Positions 10,571 through 20,151 of a DNA stretch of 38,511 nt are shown here, piece by piece. Every line of letters starts with the position of its first letter. Positions within the stretch are counted from its first letter, which is position 1. Both the position numbers and the translations under genes were made by a program. A model generated the notes under the pieces. The model was not told the DNA's origin, did not search any database, and saw nothing but the letters and a program-made list of their open reading frames with translations. Source of the DNA: Rubrivivax benzoatilyticus JA2 = ATCC BAA-35 (GTDB lineage Bacteria > Pseudomonadota > Gammaproteobacteria > Burkholderiales > Burkholderiaceae_C); contig NZ_AEWG01000120.1 of assembly GCF_000190375.1 (NCBI RefSeq), positions 1 to 38,511 of the forward strand, in the 5' to 3' direction.

Positions 10571-12100
10571 TCAGGCCCCGGCGCGATCGGCAGCGCCGAG
10601 CTGGAACACCGCCACCGCCTGGGCCAGCGTCGCCGCCTGCTGGCGCATGCTGGCCGCCGCCGCGGCGCTCTGCTCGACCAGCGCGGCGTTCTGCTGCGTC
10701 ATCTTGTCGAGCTCGGCCACGGCCTGGTTGACCTGGCCGATGCCGCCCGACTGCTCGCTGCTGGCGGCGCTGATCTCGCCGATGATGGCGCTGACGCGCT
10801 GCACGCCGTCGACGATCTGCTGCATCGCCGCGCCGGCCTCCTGCACGAGGCGGGTGCCGCCGTCGAGCTTCTCGCCGGACGTGGTGATCAGCGCCTTGAT
10901 CTCGCGCGCGGCCTGCGCCGAACGCTGCGCCAGGCTGCGCACCTCGCTGGCGACGACCGCGAAGCCGCGCCCCTGCTCGCCGGCGCGTGCCGCCTCGACC
11001 GCGGCGTTGAGCGCCAGGATGTTGGTCTGGAACGCGATGCCGTCGATGACGCCGATGATGTCGCTCATGCGCCGCGACGCGGCGTTGATCTCGTCCATGC
11101 TGGCCACGACCTGGGCGACGACGCCGCCGCCCGAGCGTGCCGCCTCGGCCGCCTCGTGCGCCAGCCGGTCGGCCTGCTGCGCCGCCGTGGCGCTCTGGTG
11201 CACGCTGCCGGTGAGCTGCTCGACCGACGAGGCCGTGGCCTGCAGGTTCGAAGCCGTGGTCTCGGTGCGCTGGCTGAGGTCCTGGTTGCCGGTGGCGATC
11301 TCGTCGGACGCGGTGGAGATCGAGTCGGTGGCGACGCGGATCGTGCCCACCGTGTCGCGCAGCCGCAGCGCCATCGCGGCCAGGTCGGCGTTGAGCGAGC
11401 TGGTGTCGCCGGCAGCGACCACCGGCCGCACCCGCAGGTCGCCGTCGGCGATGCTGCGCGCCAGGCGCTTGAGCTCGATGGGCTCCTCGCCGAGGTCGCG
11501 CCAGACCGAACGCACGACCACCGCCGAGACGCCGCCGAGCACGCCCAGCACGACGAGCCCGGTGACGAGGTTGAGCCACACCGCGTTCTGCGTGCCGCGT
11601 GCGGCCTCGTCCTGGCGCGCCGTCGTCGCCGCGCGGGCGGCGTCGGTGCGCTCCTTCAGCGCCTTGTCCAGCGCCGCCTGCGCAGCCTGCATGCGCGTGA
11701 CCTGGTCGCCCATCTCGCCCTGGCCGAGCATGGCCCGCGTGGCACCCAGCGCCGCCGCCTGGTAGGCGTCGAACGCGGCCTTCAGCTCGCCGGCCGCGGC
11801 CGCCTGGCCGGCCAGCGCGCCGAGCGCGTCGAAGTCGGCGTGCACCCGGGCGACGATCGCCTTCACCTCGTCGAGCTTGTCGGCGTCGCCTTCGGCGGCG
11901 GCCGACTGCAGCGTCATGCGGAACTGCTCGACGCCACGGTCGACGGCCAGCACACGCTCCAGCGCCGGGCCGTCGACGTCGCGCAGCTGCAGCAGCGACG
12001 CCGAGGTCGACGTGCCGACCCACCAGCTCAGCAGCAGGCCGACGGCGAACACCGCCGCAGCGCTCATCGGCAGCGCCCAGATCTTGGTCCTGAACTTCAT
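10571..12100 (-). CDS. Methyl-accepting chemotaxis protein
   Basis: A 509-residue transmembrane chemoreceptor. TM1 is at about 8-29, followed by an alpha-helical periplasmic region of about 140 residues, TM2 at about 174-197, a HAMP segment near 198-250 and the cytoplasmic signalling domain with the hairpin tip [21 protein letters not shown] near 354-374. The periplasmic part is Ala-rich and coiled, a four-helix-bundle type without an obvious small-molecule PAS fold. It begins 20 bp after a small PstS-like periplasmic protein and is third in a porin/PBP/MCP unit, so the ligand may be presented by that binding protein (inference). The last residues lack a CheR-tethering pentapeptide. Confidence 0.93.
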   Translation of the reverse strand: MKFRTKIWALPMSAAAVFAVGLLLSWWVGTSTSASLLQLRDVDGPALERVLAVDRGVEQFRMTLQSAAAEGDADKLDEVKAIVARVHADFDALGALAGQAAAAGELKAAFDAYQAAALGATRAMLGQGEMGDQVTRMQAAQAALDKALKERTDAARAATTARQDEAARGTQNAVWLNLVTGLVVLGVLGGVSAVVVRSVWRDLGEEPIELKRLARSIADGDLRVRPVVAAGDTSSLNADLAAMALRLRDTVGTIRVATDSISTASDEIATGNQDLSQRTETTASNLQATASSVEQLTGSVHQSATAAQQADRLAHEAAEAARSGGGVVAQVVASMDEINAASRRMSDIIGVIDGIAFQTNILALNAAVEAARAGEQGRGFAVVASEVRSLAQRSAQAAREIKALITTSGEKLDGGTRLVQEAGAAMQQIVDGVQRVSAIIGEISAASSEQSGGIGQVNQAVAELDKMTQQNAALVEQSAAAAASMRQQAATLAQAVAVFQLGAADRAGA

Positions 12101-12120
12101 CGCAGCCCTCCGGCGACGGG

Positions 12121-12519
12121 TCAGTCGAGCGTCAGCACGGCCTTGACGCTGCCGTCGACGGCCGACTTCTCGACGTAGCCCACGGCCTTCGGATCGGCGG
12201 CGACCGCCTTGCGCACCGCCACCGAGTCGGGCAGTTGCCTGGGCGCCTGGCCCTTGCCGGAGAACACGATGCGCGACCAGGTCGACTTCACCTGGGCGAC
12301 GTCGCGGCCGGTGGCCTTCTTGTAGAACTCGGCGTACTGCGGCGACGCGTCGGGCAGGTCCAGCGGCGTCTGGGCGTTGCTCTTGCCGAGGAACAGGTCG
12401 GCGATCTGCTCCTTGCTCAGCGGGCCGACGGCGGGGTTGGCGATGACGACGAGTTCGGCTCGCGCGGCGCAGGCGGCCAGCAGCAGGCCGGCGACGAGCG
12501 GGAGATGACGGTTCTTCAT
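12121..12519 (-). CDS. Small PstS-like periplasmic binding protein
   Basis: A 132-residue secreted protein. The N-terminus [22 protein letters not shown] is a signal peptide, probably cleaved after ARA. The mature part ([38 protein letters not shown]) resembles the first lobe of PstS-type phosphate-binding proteins, but at under half the length of PstS it cannot form a complete two-lobe cleft. Proteins of this size are commonly annotated as phosphate ABC transporter substrate-binding proteins, yet no ABC transporter genes are here. The gene sits 14 bp after the porin and 20 bp before the chemoreceptor, which suggests a sensing role. The ligand is unknown. Confidence 0.82.
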   Translation of the reverse strand: MKNRHLPLVAGLLLAACAARAELVVIANPAVGPLSKEQIADLFLGKSNAQTPLDLPDASPQYAEFYKKATGRDVAQVKSTWSRIVFSGKGQAPRQLPDSVAVRKAVAADPKAVGYVEKSAVDGSVKAVLTLD

Positions 12520-12533
12520 TTTTCGTTGCGCCC

Positions 12534-13796
12534 TCAGAACACGAAGTCCACCGCGACGGTGACCAGGTCGACCTTGCCGCCGGGCTCGAAGCCGGGCTCG
12601 AAGTTCGTCAGCCGGCCCCAGGAGCCTTCGTCGATGCGGGTGTGGTCCCACTGCAGCTTCAGCGCCGTGTTGCGCATGAAGTCCCAGCGCAGGCCGACGG
12701 TGGCCGTCTTCTGCGAGCCGTTGAGCACCTGCAGCGTGCGGTTGATGCCACCGACGACGTTGGCCGCGGCCGCATCCAGCGGCCCCGAGCCGGTGGCGGC
12801 GAACGCCGCCTCCTCGTCGATGTCGGCCTTGATGCGGGCGTAGCCGACGTAAGGCGTCAGCGTGCCGATGCGCCAGCCGCCGACGAGCTGCCAGCCGGTG
12901 GTGTCGGCGAGCACACTCTCGGTGTCGAAGCGCATCGCCTCGCCGCTGACGAACCACTGGCCCGGGTCGTAGCTGAAGCCCAGCGCGAGCACGCGCGTGG
13001 CCATGTCCTCGGTGCGGTAGCGGTCGGCGAGCACGGCCGCGCGTGCGGCCACCGTCGGCAGCGGCGCCGCGGCGGTGCCGAAGGCGGCGATGCCGGCGTT
13101 CAGCGTGTTCACGCCGTCAGCGTCGATCTTCACGTTGAACGAGCTGTAGCCCAGGCGCAGCGCCAGGTCGCCGGTCTCGAAGGTGCTGGCCAGGCCCCAG
13201 CTGCGGTCACTCTCGATGGTGCCGGTCGGCAGGTCGACCTTGGTCGTGCCGAAGAAGGCCTGCACGGTGTTGCGGCCGCCGGCCAGCGTGTGGCGCCAGC
13301 TCAGGTCGACGCCGTCGTTGCTGGTGACCGGCAGGATGCGGTAGATCTCCGGCGCCGGGCGCACGGTGGCGTTGGCGTACCCGACGAGGCGGGTCTCACT
13401 GAGCTGGAACACCGGCAGCGCGGTGCGGCCGACGCGCAGCGCGAGGTCCGGCGTGGCCTGCCACTTGACGTTGGCCCACTCCAGGTGCGGCACCCAGTCG
13501 TTGTCGTGGTTCTGCTGCGAGACCAGCTGCACCACCGCCGACCACTGCGGGCCGAACACCGCCGAGGCCTGGGCGCCGAGCTTGCTGTCCAGGTTGAACG
13601 ACCAGCTGTCGCTGGCACCGGCGCCACGCGGCTGGAACACGGTGGCGACGAAGTCGGCCTGGTCCTCGCTGGAATGCACCGCGGCGACGGTGCCGAAGCC
13701 GCTGAACTTGAACTCGGGCGCGCCCTGGGCCTGGGCGACGGACAGCAGGCCGCAGGCCGACAAGGCGACGGCGAGTCGGTTGATCGTGGGTTGCAT
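12534..13796 (-). CDS. Outer-membrane porin-like beta-barrel protein
   Basis: A 420-residue precursor with the signal peptide [23 protein letters not shown], many alternating amphipathic strands and a terminal phenylalanine in VAVDFVF, the usual signal for outer-membrane assembly. The N-terminal strand [14 protein letters not shown] and [16 protein letters not shown] are typical of porin-like proteins in this order. The substrate cannot be told. The ATG at 13796 was chosen because it begins a proper signal peptide; upstream in-frame codons encode an unlikely Arg/Pro-rich stretch. It is first in the porin/PBP/MCP unit and is preceded by a structured leader. Confidence 0.86.
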   Translation of the reverse strand: MQPTINRLAVALSACGLLSVAQAQGAPEFKFSGFGTVAAVHSSEDQADFVATVFQPRGAGASDSWSFNLDSKLGAQASAVFGPQWSAVVQLVSQQNHDNDWVPHLEWANVKWQATPDLALRVGRTALPVFQLSETRLVGYANATVRPAPEIYRILPVTSNDGVDLSWRHTLAGGRNTVQAFFGTTKVDLPTGTIESDRSWGLASTFETGDLALRLGYSSFNVKIDADGVNTLNAGIAAFGTAAAPLPTVAARAAVLADRYRTEDMATRVLALGFSYDPGQWFVSGEAMRFDTESVLADTTGWQLVGGWRIGTLTPYVGYARIKADIDEEAAFAATGSGPLDAAAANVVGGINRTLQVLNGSQKTATVGLRWDFMRNTALKLQWDHTRIDEGSWGRLTNFEPGFEPGGKVDLVTVAVDFVF

Positions 13797-13875
13797 CGGT
13801 CTCTTTGTCGTGGGCGCGCCATCGTGCCCGCCCCTCGTGGGCGAGCCGCCGGACCGGGCGCGGCGCGCAACGGTC

Positions 13876-13920
13876 CCTGGGCTGGATGTCGGCAAACCCT
13901 TCGGGGTGTTGCAGCCCAGG
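13876..13920 (-). promoter_or_regulatory. Structured leader hairpin upstream of the porin gene
   Basis: CCTGGGCTG (13876-13884) and CAGCCCAGG (13912-13920) form a perfect 9-bp stem. Inside it GCAAACCC can pair with GGGTGTTGC around a TTCG loop, giving a nested stem. It lies 80 bp before the porin ATG. A further small stem (CGCCC/GGGCG) lies nearer the start. It may be an mRNA leader element or a terminator for transcripts from the upstream tetR-type gene; it lacks a T tract. Confidence 0.4.
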
Positions 13921-13950
13921 ATCGATAACTGAATGCTGCCATCGGACGTC

Positions 13951-13968
13951 GCGTGATCGACATCACGC
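13951..13968. promoter_or_regulatory. CRP/FNR-family type palindrome upstream of the porin gene
   Basis: GCGTGATCGACATCACGC is a perfect dyad with 7-bp arms. It contains GTGA-N6-TCAC, the CRP core, and equally TGAT-N4-ATCA, close to the FNR core. Its centre lies about 29-35 bp upstream of a weak AGTTAT box (13925-13930, minus strand). That would fit a class II activator position near -41.5 for a start around 13918. Which family member binds is unknown. Confidence 0.5.
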
Positions 13969-13975
13969 TTCTTCA

Positions 13976-13992
13976 TCCCTGTTTGGCAGGGA
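13976..13992 (-). terminator. Short hairpin downstream of the tetR-type gene
   Basis: TCCCTG (13976-13981) and CAGGGA (13987-13992) form a 6-bp stem with a 5-nt loop 33 nt after the regulator stop codon. It is a weak terminator candidate without a T run. Confidence 0.3.
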
Positions 13993-14024
13993 AACTGCTG
14001 GCGAAGACGTCGTTTTCAGCGTAT

Positions 14025-14669
14025 TCATCGAACCGCCTTGCCTCGCCGCACGACTCCATCGACGATGTCCTCGATCACCCAGGCACGCAACCGGTTCCTG
14101 TCGTCGATCGGATAGCGGCGCAGCACGAGCACGGTCTGCAGGTAGCCCACCCCTTTGGTGAAGATCTGCTCACCCACCGTCAGCGCGGCCGGATCATGCG
14201 GCGCGACACCCAGCACCGACGCGACGCGGCGCCGGCCCAGTTCGAGCATCTCGGCATAGACGGGATCGTCACGCGCCGTCTCGGCGGTCGACTCGATGCT
14301 CAGCGCGGGGCTGTAGACGATGCGGTAGAGGTCTGGGTGCGTCTCCCAGTAGTGGACGAAGGTCTCGACATGAGACCGCAGGGCGTCGCACGGATCGGCG
14401 TCGACGGGAGCGGCATCCAACAGCTTTTGCTGCAGTTCGCCGACGTACTCGCTCCACACGGCACGCAACAAGGCGGTCTTGCTGTCGAAGTACGTGTAGA
14501 AGGCCATCTGCGAGACACCCAGCGGCTCGGTGACGGCACGGATCGTCACGGCTTCGGCACCATCGGCCCGCAGGATGCGCTTGGCTTGTTCGACCAGCGC
14601 CTGACGGAAAGAGGCAAGCGCAGCAGCGCTGCGACGGCGCCTCGGCACTGAGGAACACGAGGCGGCCAT
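14025..14669 (-). CDS. TetR-family transcriptional regulator
   Basis: A 214-residue DNA-binding repressor-type protein. Residues about 20-66 form the TetR helix-turn-helix (LVEQAKRILRADGAEAVTIR then LGVSQMAFYTYFDSKTALLR), and the rest is a helical ligand-binding and dimerisation domain with no recognisable ligand signature. The ATG at 14669 is preferred: GGAG lies 7 nt upstream. An upstream TTG would add 11 residues. It lies 72 bp after cheB with its own TAGACT box in the gap, so it is probably transcribed separately. Possible targets are its own promoter and the downstream porin unit (inference only). Confidence 0.88.
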   Translation of the reverse strand: MAASCSSVPRRRRSAAALASFRQALVEQAKRILRADGAEAVTIRAVTEPLGVSQMAFYTYFDSKTALLRAVWSEYVGELQQKLLDAAPVDADPCDALRSHVETFVHYWETHPDLYRIVYSPALSIESTAETARDDPVYAEMLELGRRRVASVLGVAPHDPAALTVGEQIFTKGVGYLQTVLVLRRYPIDDRNRLRAWVIEDIVDGVVRRGKAVR

Positions 14670-14712
14670 AGCTCGCTCCGGAGTCGACGGACAGGCCGCC
14701 AAATGGGGCGCC

Positions 14713-14718
14713 AGTCTA
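14713..14718 (-). promoter_or_regulatory. Putative -10 element of the tetR-type gene (TAGACT)
   Basis: Minus-strand GCCTAGACTGG, 44 nt before the chosen ATG, in the 72-bp gap after cheB. Same hexamer as before mrpA, minC, recC and the orphan gene at 24508. Confidence 0.4.
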
Positions 14719-14741
14719 GGCCAACGCCCCCATCAGGAGCG

Positions 14742-15836
14742 TCACCCGGAAGACAGTTCGGACGTCTTTGTCGCAGCCGCCGCGACGATTTCGCGCGCGA
14801 TTTGATCCAGTCCAACAGAACGTTCGACCGCCCCGCGTCTAACAGCTTCCTTCGGCATTCCATAGACAACGCAGCTCGATTCGTCCTGCGCGAGCGTGTG
14901 TGCCCCGGCCTGGCGCATCTCCAGCAGGCCGGCGGCGCCGTCGTCGCCCATGCCGGTCATGATGATGCCGGTGGCGTTGGCGCCGGCCGCGCGCGCCACC
15001 GAACGGAACAGCACGTCCACCGAGGGCCGGTGGCGGTTGACCGGCGGGCCGTCGACGACGTCGACGTGGTAGTAGGCGCCGCTGCGGCGCAGCACGAGGT
15101 GTCGGCCTCCCGGCGCGATCAGCACCCGGCCCGGGATCACGCGGTCCTGGTGGCGCGCCTCGCGCACCTCGACCTTGCAGATCTTGTCCAGGCGCTCGGC
15201 GAAGGCGGCGGTGAAACGTTCGGGCATGTGCTGCACGAGCACGATGCCCGGACAGACCCGCGGCAGCGCCGTCAGCACCTGCTCCAGTGCCTGCGTGCCT
15301 CCGGTGGAGGTGCCGAGCGCGACGATGCGTTCGGTCGTCTGCGACATCGCGCGCAGGCCGGTGGGCGGCAGCACCGCATCGGCAGTCAGCTTGGCCGCCA
15401 CCGACGGCGGCTCGGCTGGCACCCGGCGAGGCCGCACACGCGCCTGGGCCGCGCCGCGCACCGTCGCCGCCAGTTCCGACGCCGCCTCGCCGAGAAACTG
15501 CTTCAATCCCAGCTTGGGTTTGCTGACGATGGCCACCGCGCCGGCGGCCATCGCCTCCATCGTCGTGCGCGCGCCCTTCTCGGTCAGCGTCGAGCAGATG
15601 ACGACCGGCGTCGGCCGCTCGTGCATCAGCTTGCGCAGAAAGGTCAGCCCGTCCATGCGCGGCATCTCGACGTCGAGCACGACGACGTCGGGCCAGGCGC
15701 GCTGCATGCGCTCCATCGCGATGAGCGGGTCGGAGGCGGTGACGACCTCGAAGTCGGGCACCTCGGCCAGCAGCGCGCCCAGCACCTGGCGCACGACCGC
15801 GGAATCGTCGACGACGAGCACGCTGAGCTTCTTCAT
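14742..15836 (-). CDS. cheB: Chemotaxis protein-glutamate methylesterase CheB
   Basis: A 364-residue two-domain adaptation enzyme. The N-terminal receiver (1-120) has the phosphoacceptor D55 in VVVLDVEMP and the acidic pair in VVDDS. The C-terminal methylesterase domain has the catalytic triad positions S177 (GTSTGG), H203 (VQHMP) and D299 (GMGDDG). It removes methyl groups from receptors and deamidates glutamines when phosphorylated by CheA. The start at 15836 gives the normal receiver N-terminus [12 protein letters not shown]. It is the last gene of the chemotaxis operon, 13 bp after cheR. Confidence 0.96.
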   Translation of the reverse strand: MKKLSVLVVDDSAVVRQVLGALLAEVPDFEVVTASDPLIAMERMQRAWPDVVVLDVEMPRMDGLTFLRKLMHERPTPVVICSTLTEKGARTTMEAMAAGAVAIVSKPKLGLKQFLGEAASELAATVRGAAQARVRPRRVPAEPPSVAAKLTADAVLPPTGLRAMSQTTERIVALGTSTGGTQALEQVLTALPRVCPGIVLVQHMPERFTAAFAERLDKICKVEVREARHQDRVIPGRVLIAPGGRHLVLRRSGAYYHVDVVDGPPVNRHRPSVDVLFRSVARAAGANATGIIMTGMGDDGAAGLLEMRQAGAHTLAQDESSCVVYGMPKEAVRRGAVERSVGLDQIAREIVAAAATKTSELSSG

Positions 15837-15849
15837 CGGCAACGGCGCT

Positions 15850-16656
15850 TCAGCGCTTGACGTAGGTGGACGGCGCAACCTGACGCACCGCATCGCTGAC
15901 ACCGTGCAGCGTTTCGGAGTGGCCGATCATCAGGTGGCCTCCCGGTTCGAGCTGGCCGAGCACACGCGCGACGATGTCGCGCTTGGTGCCCGCGTCGAAG
16001 TAGATCATCACGTTGCGCAGGAAGACGATGTCGAAACGCCCGATCGCCGGCAGCGGCCGGTTCAAGTTGACCTGGGCGAAGCGCACCCGCTCGCGAAGCG
16101 CGCGGCTGACCAGCAGCAAGCCTTCGGCTTTGCCGGTGCCGCGCAGGCAGTAGCGCTTCAGCAGGGCCGGCGGGATGCCGTCGGTGCGATCCAGCGGATA
16201 CAGACCTTGGCGCGCACGCTCCAGCACGCGGGTGCTGATGTCGGTGCCCAGCACCTCCCAGGGCGTCGAGCCCATCGCCTCGGCAAGCACCATCGCGATC
16301 GTGTAGCACTCCTCGCCGCTGGAGCTTGCCGCGCTCCAGACACGCAACGGCCGCGCCGCCGCGGAGGCCTCGCGCGCCAGGCGATCGAGCAGCTCGAAGT
16401 GGCGCGGCTCGCGAAAGAAGTAGGTCTCGTTGGTCGTCAGCAGGTCGATCGCGGTCTGCACCTCGCCCGGCTGCTCGCCGCTGGCGAGCAGCCGGTAGTA
16501 CTCGTCGTAGCTGCCCAGCGCGTGCTCGCGCAGCCGGCGCGACAGGCGGCCGCTGACCAGCGCCTTCTTCGCCGGGGACAGGCGGATGCCCGCGGCCTCG
16601 TGGATGAAGCGCTGGAAACGTTCGAACTCGCGTTCGGTGATGGCGGGGTCGTGCAT
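15850..16656 (-). CDS. cheR: Chemotaxis protein methyltransferase CheR
   Basis: A 268-residue SAM-dependent enzyme that methylates receptor glutamates. The N-terminal helical domain (1-75) is followed by the methyltransferase domain with [18 protein letters not shown] (SAM-binding, about 104-121), LGTDIS and [13 protein letters not shown]. Length is standard, without a TPR extension. It starts 4 bp after the REC-EAL gene stop and is followed by cheB, the usual adaptation pair. One receptor in the operon ends in a CheR-tether-like pentapeptide. Confidence 0.95.
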   Translation of the reverse strand: MHDPAITEREFERFQRFIHEAAGIRLSPAKKALVSGRLSRRLREHALGSYDEYYRLLASGEQPGEVQTAIDLLTTNETYFFREPRHFELLDRLAREASAAARPLRVWSAASSSGEECYTIAMVLAEAMGSTPWEVLGTDISTRVLERARQGLYPLDRTDGIPPALLKRYCLRGTGKAEGLLLVSRALRERVRFAQVNLNRPLPAIGRFDIVFLRNVMIYFDAGTKRDIVARVLGQLEPGGHLMIGHSETLHGVSDAVRQVAPSTYVKR

Positions 16657-16660
16657 CGGA

Positions 16661-17896
16661 TCAGAGGGCGCCGGGGGACGCCGGAGAACGCAGCTCTGCG
16701 AGCCGCGTCTGGTGGTTGCGCAGCCAGGGTTGCAGCGCCTCGGCCGCCATCGGCCTGGCGATCAGATAGCCCTGCGCGACGTCGCAGCCCAGCGACTGCA
16801 GCAGGCGCCAGTCGGCCTCGCGCTCGACACCCTCGGCCACGCTGACGAGCTCGAAGCGGCGCGCGGTCTCCAGCGCCGACTCCAGCAGCATGCGCTGGGC
16901 ATGGCGCTCCGACGCGTCGTGCACGAACTGACGGTCGACCTTCAGCTCCGAGAACGGGATGCGCGCGAGCTGGCTCATCGACGCATAGCCGGTGCCATAG
17001 TCGTCGATCGACAACCCGAATCCCTTGAGCCGCAGCCGCGTCAACACGCCGATGCCACCGTCGTACGCGGCAACGACCGAGCTCTCGGTCAGTTCGAGAA
17101 CGACCTGCGACGGCTCCAGCCCATGTTCCCGCACGCGCGCCACCAGTTCGGCGACAAGGTCGGTGACCGTCAGCAGCCGTGGTGACAGGTTCAGCGCGAG
17201 CGACAGGCGCAGCCCGCGCGAACACCAATGCGCCAGATGACCGAGCGCGGTCTCGATGACGGCAAAGCTCAGCTCGCGAATGAGGCCGCGGGCTTCAGCG
17301 AGTTCGACGAAGCGCCCCGCTGGCACGTCGCCGGCCTGCGGATGACGCCAGCGCGCGAGCGCCTCGACGCCCCGCAGCAAGCCGGTGCGCACGCAGACCT
17401 TGGGCTGGAAGTGCACGGCAATGTCCCCGTGACCGATCGCGCGCGCCAGGTCTTCCGCCGGCGGGAGGGCAACCGGCGCGGCGCGCGGCGACTGCGGGAA
17501 GTCGTCGCGCCTCAGCACATCGGCCAGCACCTCGGCGGCGATCGGCTTGCGCAGCGCCGCGAGCACCGGCATGCCGATCTCGCGCGCCAGCGCCTCGACG
17601 GTGTGAATCAGCGCGCCTTCGTGCGCAGAAACGACGACCAGCGGCAGCAGGTGGCCGAGCCGGTACATGGCCTCGATCAGCTCGATGCCATCCATGCCCG
17701 GCATCTCCAGGTCGACGATCACCGCCTGCGGCGGAGCCTGCAAGGCGCGCAGCCTTTCGAGCGCCTGCTCACCGCCCGAAACTTCGTCGACCCGTGACAC
17801 GCCGAGTTCACGGCACAGTGTGGCCACGTGCTCACGCTGCACCTCACTGTCGTCGACCACGAGGACCGAGGCGACGACGTCGCGCGTCTTCGACAT
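16661..17896 (-). CDS. Response regulator with EAL c-di-GMP phosphodiesterase domain
   Basis: A 411-residue cytoplasmic protein. Residues 8-128 are a receiver domain with phosphoacceptor D62 (VIVDLEMPG). Residues 148-398 are an EAL domain with the catalytic set intact: E178 (EAL), N236 (NLSPR), E268 (LELTES), D298-D299 (IDDYGTG), K319 (LKVD), E355/E358 (AEGVE) and Q375. It should hydrolyse c-di-GMP, probably controlled by phosphorylation from CheA. GAGG lies 7 nt before the ATG at 17896, which yields a normal receiver start; an in-frame extension further upstream overlaps cheW and is not credible. Its place between cheW and cheR is the main clue that this chemosensory system controls c-di-GMP. 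Confidence 0.93.
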   Translation of the reverse strand: MSKTRDVVASVLVVDDSEVQREHVATLCRELGVSRVDEVSGGEQALERLRALQAPPQAVIVDLEMPGMDGIELIEAMYRLGHLLPLVVVSAHEGALIHTVEALAREIGMPVLAALRKPIAAEVLADVLRRDDFPQSPRAAPVALPPAEDLARAIGHGDIAVHFQPKVCVRTGLLRGVEALARWRHPQAGDVPAGRFVELAEARGLIRELSFAVIETALGHLAHWCSRGLRLSLALNLSPRLLTVTDLVAELVARVREHGLEPSQVVLELTESSVVAAYDGGIGVLTRLRLKGFGLSIDDYGTGYASMSQLARIPFSELKVDRQFVHDASERHAQRMLLESALETARRFELVSVAEGVEREADWRLLQSLGCDVAQGYLIARPMAAEALQPWLRNHQTRLAELRSPASPGAL

Positions 17897-17915
17897 GGCA
17901 AGCCTCGTCCTCGTC

Positions 17916-18452
17916 TCAGGCCAGCGCCGCCACCGCTTCGGCCGACGTTCCGACCGAGAGCACGCGCGCGACGTCCAGCAGGATGACGAAACGCCCGCGC
18001 ACCTTGCCCATGCCGGCGATGAACTCGGCGGCGACACGCGCGCCGAAGCTGGGCGGCGGTTCGATGTCCTCGGGCGGAATCTCCAGCACCTCGCTGACGG
18101 CGTCGACAACGACGCCCAGCGTCTGCGCCTCGTCGCCGTCGGCGATCTCGACGATGACGATGCAGGTGCGCCGGCCCACCGCCGCCGGCGCGCGGCCCAG
18201 GCGCAGCGGCAGATCCATCACCGGCACGACCGCGCCGCGCAAGTTGATGACCCCCAGCACGGCCGCCGGCATCGACGGCACCTCGGTCGGCCGGCGGTAC
18301 TCGATGATCTCCTTGATCGAGCGGATGGTGATCGCGAACAGTTCGCCACCGAGCTGGAAGGTCAGCACCAGGCTCGGTTCGGCCACCGGCGCCTCGGGCA
18401 GCGGCGCACGCCGCAGCCCGACAGCCCCGGTCTTGGACAGGAGGGCAGTCAT
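17916..18452 (-). CDS. cheW: Chemotaxis coupling protein CheW
   Basis: A 178-residue scaffold protein that links receptors to CheA. The CheW beta-barrel fold is shown by VLTFQLGGELFAITIRSIKE (29-48), VLGVINLRGAVVPVMDLPLRLG (about 65-86) and LGVVVDAVSEVL. The N-terminus has about 25 extra residues compared with short CheW proteins. GAGG lies 7 nt before the ATG, overlapping the stop codon region of the upstream mcp gene. Spacing within the operon is 9 bp upstream and 19 bp downstream. Confidence 0.95.
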   Translation of the reverse strand: MTALLSKTGAVGLRRAPLPEAPVAEPSLVLTFQLGGELFAITIRSIKEIIEYRRPTEVPSMPAAVLGVINLRGAVVPVMDLPLRLGRAPAAVGRRTCIVIVEIADGDEAQTLGVVVDAVSEVLEIPPEDIEPPPSFGARVAAEFIAGMGKVRGRFVILLDVARVLSVGTSAEAVAALA

Positions 18453-18461
18453 CGTGGCACC

Positions 18462-20114
18462 TCAGAACTGCACGAACTGCGACTCGTCGACTGACTCGGC
18501 GGACGCCCTCGCGACCGGCGCCGAGCCCGCTGCGCGGCGAATCACCGCAGCGGCTTTGCGCTTGGTGTTGTCGCCGGCGGGTCGGGCCCGCAGCGCGCCC
18601 GCAGCGCTGCCCGGCAGCTTGAAGAAGGCCATTGCCTGCTGCAGCTGTTCGGCCTGGCTGCTCATCTCCTCGGAGGTGGCGGCCAGCTCTTCAGAGCTGG
18701 AGGCGTTCTGCTGCGTCGTCTGGCTGAGCTGCGTCACCGCGGCATTGATCTGGCCGACGCCGGTGGACTGCTCCTGCGACGCGGCGGCGATCTCCTGCAC
18801 CAGATCGGAGGTCTTCTGGATGTTGGGCACGATCTGGCCGAGCAGATGGCCGGCACGTTCGGCCAGCTCGACGCTGGAGCCGGCGACGTCGCCGATCTCC
18901 TGCGCCGCGACCTGGCTGCGTTCGGCCAGCTTGCGCACCTCGGCGGCGACGACGGCAAAGCCCTTGCCGTGCTCGCCGGCACGCGCGGCCTCGATCGCGG
19001 CGTTCAGCGCCAGCAGGTTGGTCTGGTAGGCGATGTCGTCGATGATCGAGATCTTCTGCGCGATCTGCTTCATCGCCGAGACCGTGGACTTGACCGCCTC
19101 GCCGCCTTCCTGGGCCTCGGTTGCGGCCTTGGTCGCCATGCCGTCGGTGACCTTGGCGTTCTCCGTGTTCTGCGAGATCGACGCCGTCATCTGCTCCATC
19201 GACGCGCTGGTTTCCTCGACGCCGGCAGCCTGCTCGCTGGCAGCCTGCGACAGCGACTGCGCCGTGGCGCTGACTTCCTCGGAAGCACCGGCCAGCGCCT
19301 CGGCGCTCTGGTTCACCTCGGTGACCACCTGCGACAGCCGGGCGACCATGTTCTTCACGGCGAACAGCATGCTGCGCTCGTCACCCTTCTTCGTCGTGAC
19401 CTCGACCGTCAGATCGCCCTGCGCGACGCGGCCCAGCACGTCCGCCGCATAGGCGGGCTCACCGCCGAGGGTACGCACGAGGTTGCGCGTGATCAGCACC
19501 GCGACGGCGACGGCCGACACGATGGCCGCAACGGCCAGCATGATGATCAGCTTGATGCCCTCGGCCATTTCGGACTGCGCGGTGGACGACGCCTCCTTCA
19601 TCTGTTCGTCGTAATAGTCGAGCTGGGCCTGGACGCTGCGCTGGTACGCGGTGTTCACCGGCGCCAGCTCGGCGGACATGAACTCCATTGCCTTGGTCCG
19701 GTCCTGGCGAACGAGGGCGAAAAACTCGGTGAATCTCGAGGCCAGATGTTCGCGCGCCTTGTCGGCGGCGGCCAGCAGTTCCAGGCCCTTCGCACCGCTG
19801 GACATCGCCTTGATCTTCGCGGCGCCTTCGGTACTCACGGCAAGGTTGTCCTGGATGATCTTCTGCGCCTTCTGCAACTCGGCCTCGTCACGGGCGAGCA
19901 GCAGTGCGCGGGCCTGGCGTCCGTTGTCGATGGCTTTTTGGAGCATGTCCTCGCCGAGCGCGGTCTTGGGCACGCGGTCGTCGACGATCACCCCCAGAGC
20001 CAGGGCTGCATCCTGCATGCGCGTGATGCCCAGCGCCGACAGCGCGACCAGCAGCGCGATGACCAGACCGAACCCGAGGGTCAGCCGGGTCGCGACTTTC
20101 ATTTTTCCGAACAT
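18462..20114 (-). CDS. Methyl-accepting chemotaxis protein with CheR-tether-like C-terminus
   Basis: A 550-residue transmembrane receptor. TM1 is at about 10-30, a four-helix-bundle periplasmic domain at about 33-187, TM2 at about 188-209, HAMP at 210-262, and the signalling domain at 270-500 with tip [21 protein letters not shown] near 360-380. After a basic, Ala-rich flexible linker of about 45 residues the protein ends in QFVQF, an aromatic-x-x-F pentapeptide like the CheR-docking tail NWETF. AAGGA lies 7 nt before the ATG at 20114; the longer upstream reading is not supported. It sits between cheA and cheW, so it is the dedicated receptor of this operon. The ligand is unknown. Confidence 0.93.
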   Translation of the reverse strand: MFGKMKVATRLTLGFGLVIALLVALSALGITRMQDAALALGVIVDDRVPKTALGEDMLQKAIDNGRQARALLLARDEAELQKAQKIIQDNLAVSTEGAAKIKAMSSGAKGLELLAAADKAREHLASRFTEFFALVRQDRTKAMEFMSAELAPVNTAYQRSVQAQLDYYDEQMKEASSTAQSEMAEGIKLIIMLAVAAIVSAVAVAVLITRNLVRTLGGEPAYAADVLGRVAQGDLTVEVTTKKGDERSMLFAVKNMVARLSQVVTEVNQSAEALAGASEEVSATAQSLSQAASEQAAGVEETSASMEQMTASISQNTENAKVTDGMATKAATEAQEGGEAVKSTVSAMKQIAQKISIIDDIAYQTNLLALNAAIEAARAGEHGKGFAVVAAEVRKLAERSQVAAQEIGDVAGSSVELAERAGHLLGQIVPNIQKTSDLVQEIAAASQEQSTGVGQINAAVTQLSQTTQQNASSSEELAATSEEMSSQAEQLQQAMAFFKLPGSAAGALRARPAGDNTKRKAAAVIRRAAGSAPVARASAESVDESQFVQF

Positions 20115-20151
20115 GACGGGTCCTTGATGAGACGTTGTGGGTGCGGGGGCG

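Noticed and set aside
12121..12957. Long version of the PstS-like gene with about 145 extra N-terminal residues.
   Set aside because: The extension overlaps the porin gene in another frame, and a perfect signal peptide begins at 12519.
13797..13976. N-terminal extension of the porin reading frame.
   Set aside because: It would place 60 polar, Arg/Pro-rich residues before a signal peptide and runs through the leader hairpin.
16661..18109. Extended REC-EAL frame starting inside cheW.
   Set aside because: The added 71 residues are Ser/Arg-rich shadow sequence of cheW; the ATG at 17896 has a good ribosome-binding site and a normal receiver start.
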